Source: Candidatus Kapaibacterium sp. (GTDB lineage: Bacteria > Bacteroidota > Ignavibacteria > Kapaibacteriales > UBA2268). From it: 7,337 nucleotides of DNA. Both the position numbers and the translations under genes were made by a program. The notes under the pieces are model-generated. The model was not told the origin of the DNA, searched no databases, and was given only the letters and a program-made list of their open reading frames with translations. How positions within the stretch are numbered: the first letter of the stretch is position 1; each line of letters begins with the position of its first letter. Location of the stretch: positions 1-7,337 of the forward strand of contig JAQIDA010000272.1 in the NCBI GenBank assembly GCA_027858275.1, written 5' to 3'. Positions 6,761 through 7,337 of this stretch are shown here, one piece after another.

Positions 6761-6833
6761 GGGCTCGTAGCTCAGTTGGGAGAGCGCAGCGTTCGCAACG
6801 CTGAGGCCGAGAGTTCGAATCTCTTCGAGTCCA
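6761..6833 (+). tRNA. tRNA-Ala(CGC)
   Basis: A complete cloverleaf. The acceptor stem GGGCTCG/CGAGTCC contains G3:U70, the identity base pair read by alanyl-tRNA synthetase. The D stem is GCTC/GAGC, the anticodon stem CAGCG/CGCTG with loop TTCGCAA giving anticodon CGC (6794-6796, reads GCG), and the T arm is GAGAG-TTCGAAT-CTCTT with one G:U pair. The discriminator is A73. CCA is not encoded (CAG follows), unlike the tRNA-Gln in the same cluster. No terminator is visible directly after it, so it may be co-transcribed with the next copy. Confidence 0.95.
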
Positions 6834-6867
6834 CAGTCACCGGATAGGTGCGAAATTGAAAAAAAAT

Positions 6868-6940
6868 TGGTCCATGGTGTAAATTGGCAACACATCAGAT
6901 TCCGGTACTGAAGATACCGGGTTCGATTCATGGTGGATGA
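6868..6940 (+). pseudogene. Degenerate tRNA-Gln-like copy with anticodon CCG
   Basis: The sequence aligns along its whole length with the intact tRNA-Gln at 7017-7089 and shares TGGTCCATGGTGTAA at the 5' end. It has an extra A in the D loop, an A:A mismatch at the base of the anticodon loop, G:T and G:A pairs in the T stem (CCGGG/CATGG), and a damaged acceptor 3' strand (TGGATGA, giving a G:G mismatch). No CCA follows. The anticodon loop TTCCGGT carries CCG (6902-6904) instead of CTG. A tRNA finder may report it as a low-scoring Arg(CCG) or pseudo-tRNA. I call it a pseudogene. Confidence 0.75.
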
Positions 6941-6946
6941 GTCAAT

Positions 6947-6972
6947 AATCGCTACAGCGATTCGTTCTTTTC
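6947..6972 (+). terminator. Weak hairpin with T-rich tail after the degenerate tRNA copy
   Basis: AATCGC-TACA-GCGATT forms a perfect 6-bp stem with a 4-nt loop, followed by CG and an interrupted T-rich stretch. It could end tRNA-Ala transcription, but the stem is short and the tail is broken by C residues. Confidence 0.35.
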
Positions 6973-7016
6973 TTTGAAAATTTATGATAGAATTTAATTA
7001 ACATAAAATCTAAAAT

Positions 7017-7092
7017 TGGTCCATGGTGTAATTGGCAACACATCAGATTCTGGTTCTGAAGAGTCCAGGTTCGATCCCTGGTGGACCAGCCA
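7017..7092 (+). tRNA. tRNA-Gln(CTG)
   Basis: A complete cloverleaf: acceptor TGGTCCA/TGGACCA, D stem GTGT/ACAC, anticodon stem TCAGA/TCTGA with loop TTCTGGT and anticodon CTG (7050-7052, reads CAG), and T arm CCAGG-TTCGATC-CCTGG. Every stem is fully Watson-Crick. The discriminator is G73 (7089), usual for Gln, and CCA is encoded at 7090-7092. A strong terminator follows immediately. This is the only intact member of three related copies; no convincing promoter of its own is visible. Confidence 0.95.
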
Positions 7093-7095
7093 AAC

Positions 7096-7132
7096 AAAAA
7101 GTCGTTTCTTGTAAAAAAGAGGCGACTTTTTT
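7096..7132 (+). terminator. Rho-independent terminator of tRNA-Gln
   Basis: The left arm AAAAAGTCGTTTCTT (7096-7110) pairs with the right arm AAGAGGCGACTTTTT (7117-7131) over 15 bp, including two T:G pairs, around the loop GTAAAA. A T-run ends at 7132. It starts 4 nt after the encoded CCA and is duplicated downstream. Confidence 0.9.
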
Positions 7133-7142
7133 CGTTTAAATC

Positions 7143-7218
7143 AATAATGAGAACTAATTGGCAACAGATCAGATTCCGGTTCTGAAGATTCCGGGTTCGA
7201 TCCCCGGTGGACCGGCCA
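7143..7218 (+). pseudogene. 5'-damaged tRNA-Gln-like copy with anticodon CCG
   Basis: From AATTGGCA in the D loop (7156) to the encoded CCA (7216-7218) this copy matches tRNA-Gln closely: anticodon stem TCAGA/TCTGA is intact, the T arm CCGGG-TTCGATC-CCCGG is perfect, and the acceptor 3' strand is TGGACCG followed by G73. The 5' third is unrelated: the expected acceptor strand CGGTCCA is absent and the D stem cannot pair. The anticodon is CCG (7176-7178). Without a 5' acceptor strand it cannot mature as a normal tRNA. Confidence 0.75.
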
Positions 7219-7222
7219 AAAC

Positions 7223-7256
7223 AAAAAGTCGTTTCTTGCAAAAGAAGCGACTTTTT
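7223..7256 (+). terminator. Second copy of the tRNA-Gln terminator
   Basis: AAAAAGTCGTTTCTT (7223-7237) pairs with AAGAAGCGACTTTTT (7242-7256) over 15 bp with a single T:G pair, closed by a GCAA (GNRA-type) tetraloop. It is a better hairpin than the copy at 7096-7132, with compensated differences in the stem and loop, and follows the damaged tRNA copy at the same distance. Confidence 0.85.
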
Positions 7257-7280
7257 GCGTTTAAAGAGTATGTTTGAACA

Positions 7281-7316
7281 GGATTGCAGGGATTAAGAGG
7301 ATAGACAGGATTTAGA
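7281..7316 (+). repeat. Degenerate 9-nt-period GGATT repeat
   Basis: Four units begin at 7281, 7290, 7299 and 7308: GGATTGCAG, GGATTAAGA, GGATAGACA, GGATTTAGA. The period is exactly 9 nt and three of the four keep GGATT. From memory, similar GGATTnnCA strings recur between genes of FCB-group genomes, often as arms of a long inverted repeat; a second arm would lie beyond the window edge. Confidence 0.6.
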
Positions 7317-7337
7317 ATTAATTGTTTGTGAATCATT

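Larger units (their letters stand above)
7030..7264 (+). repeat. Tandem duplication of tRNA-Gln body plus terminator
   Basis: The stretch from AATTGGCA through anticodon arm, T arm, CCA, terminator and CGTTTAAA occurs twice, at 7030-7138 and 7156-7264, offset by 126 bases. The second copy starts inside the D loop. The copies differ mainly in the anticodon, variable loop, T stem and terminator loop. Confidence 0.8.

Noticed and set aside
6686..6931. 81-codon minus-strand open frame over tRNA-Ala and the first decayed copy
   Set aside because: It runs antisense through a well-formed tRNA and its promoter, and has no protein-like features.
6866..7218. Repeated blocks resembling a CRISPR array
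   Set aside because: The repeats are tRNA-Gln copies with their cloverleaf stems and terminators; there is no short identical repeat with unique spacers and no cas gene.
6942..7241. 99-codon minus-strand open frame over the tRNA-Gln copies
   Set aside because: It is antisense to the tRNA and terminator repeats; its repeated CCQL/DRT-type strings are translations of the repeated tRNA sequence.

Overview
The window reads as a chromosomal segment of an AT-rich, Gram-negative (diderm) bacterium, probably from the Bacteroidota or a relative in the FCB group. The evidence for diderm: an LpxH-like lipid A enzyme, a PqiC-type lipoprotein, and a secreted protein that looks like an outer-membrane barrel. 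The evidence for FCB: the tRNA-Ala gene is preceded by TTTG-N20-TATATTTG, which fits the Bacteroidetes sigma consensus (TTTG / TAnnTTTG), and the orphan barrel gene has an exact TAnnTTTG as well. Several genes also carry A(A)GGG(G) Shine-Dalgarno sites about 7 nt before the start. Heavy SD use is unusual in core Bacteroidetes, so a deeper FCB branch is possible. The placement is inference.

Layout, left to right. A C69-family secreted dipeptidase runs off the left edge (minus strand). A divergent PPK2 polyphosphate kinase follows (plus). It converges on a minus-strand cluster transcribed as PqiC-like lipoprotein, then type III pantothenate kinase (CoaX), then family 2 glycosyltransferase. Divergent from that cluster is an LpxH-like UDP-2,3-diacylglucosamine diphosphatase (plus). 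Next come two minus-strand genes: an unrecognised exported barrel-like protein with a TTG start, and a fold-type II PLP enzyme of the serine racemase / threonine dehydratase family that carries the racemase-type serine.

The right end is an RNA region: tRNA-Ala(CGC), a decayed tRNA-Gln-like copy, an intact tRNA-Gln(CTG) with a strong terminator, and a third tRNA-Gln-like copy that lost its 5' half but kept its own copy of the terminator. Both decayed copies carry anticodon CCG instead of CTG. The window ends in a degenerate 9-nt-period GGATT repeat.

Most protein genes are housekeeping or envelope functions: lipid A synthesis, lipid-linked sugar transfer, lipid transport accessory, CoA synthesis, polyphosphate/nucleotide balance and amino-acid metabolism. 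I see no defence system, phage, transposase or CRISPR array, and no clear undescribed multi-gene system. The most unusual material is the degenerate tRNA-Gln cluster.
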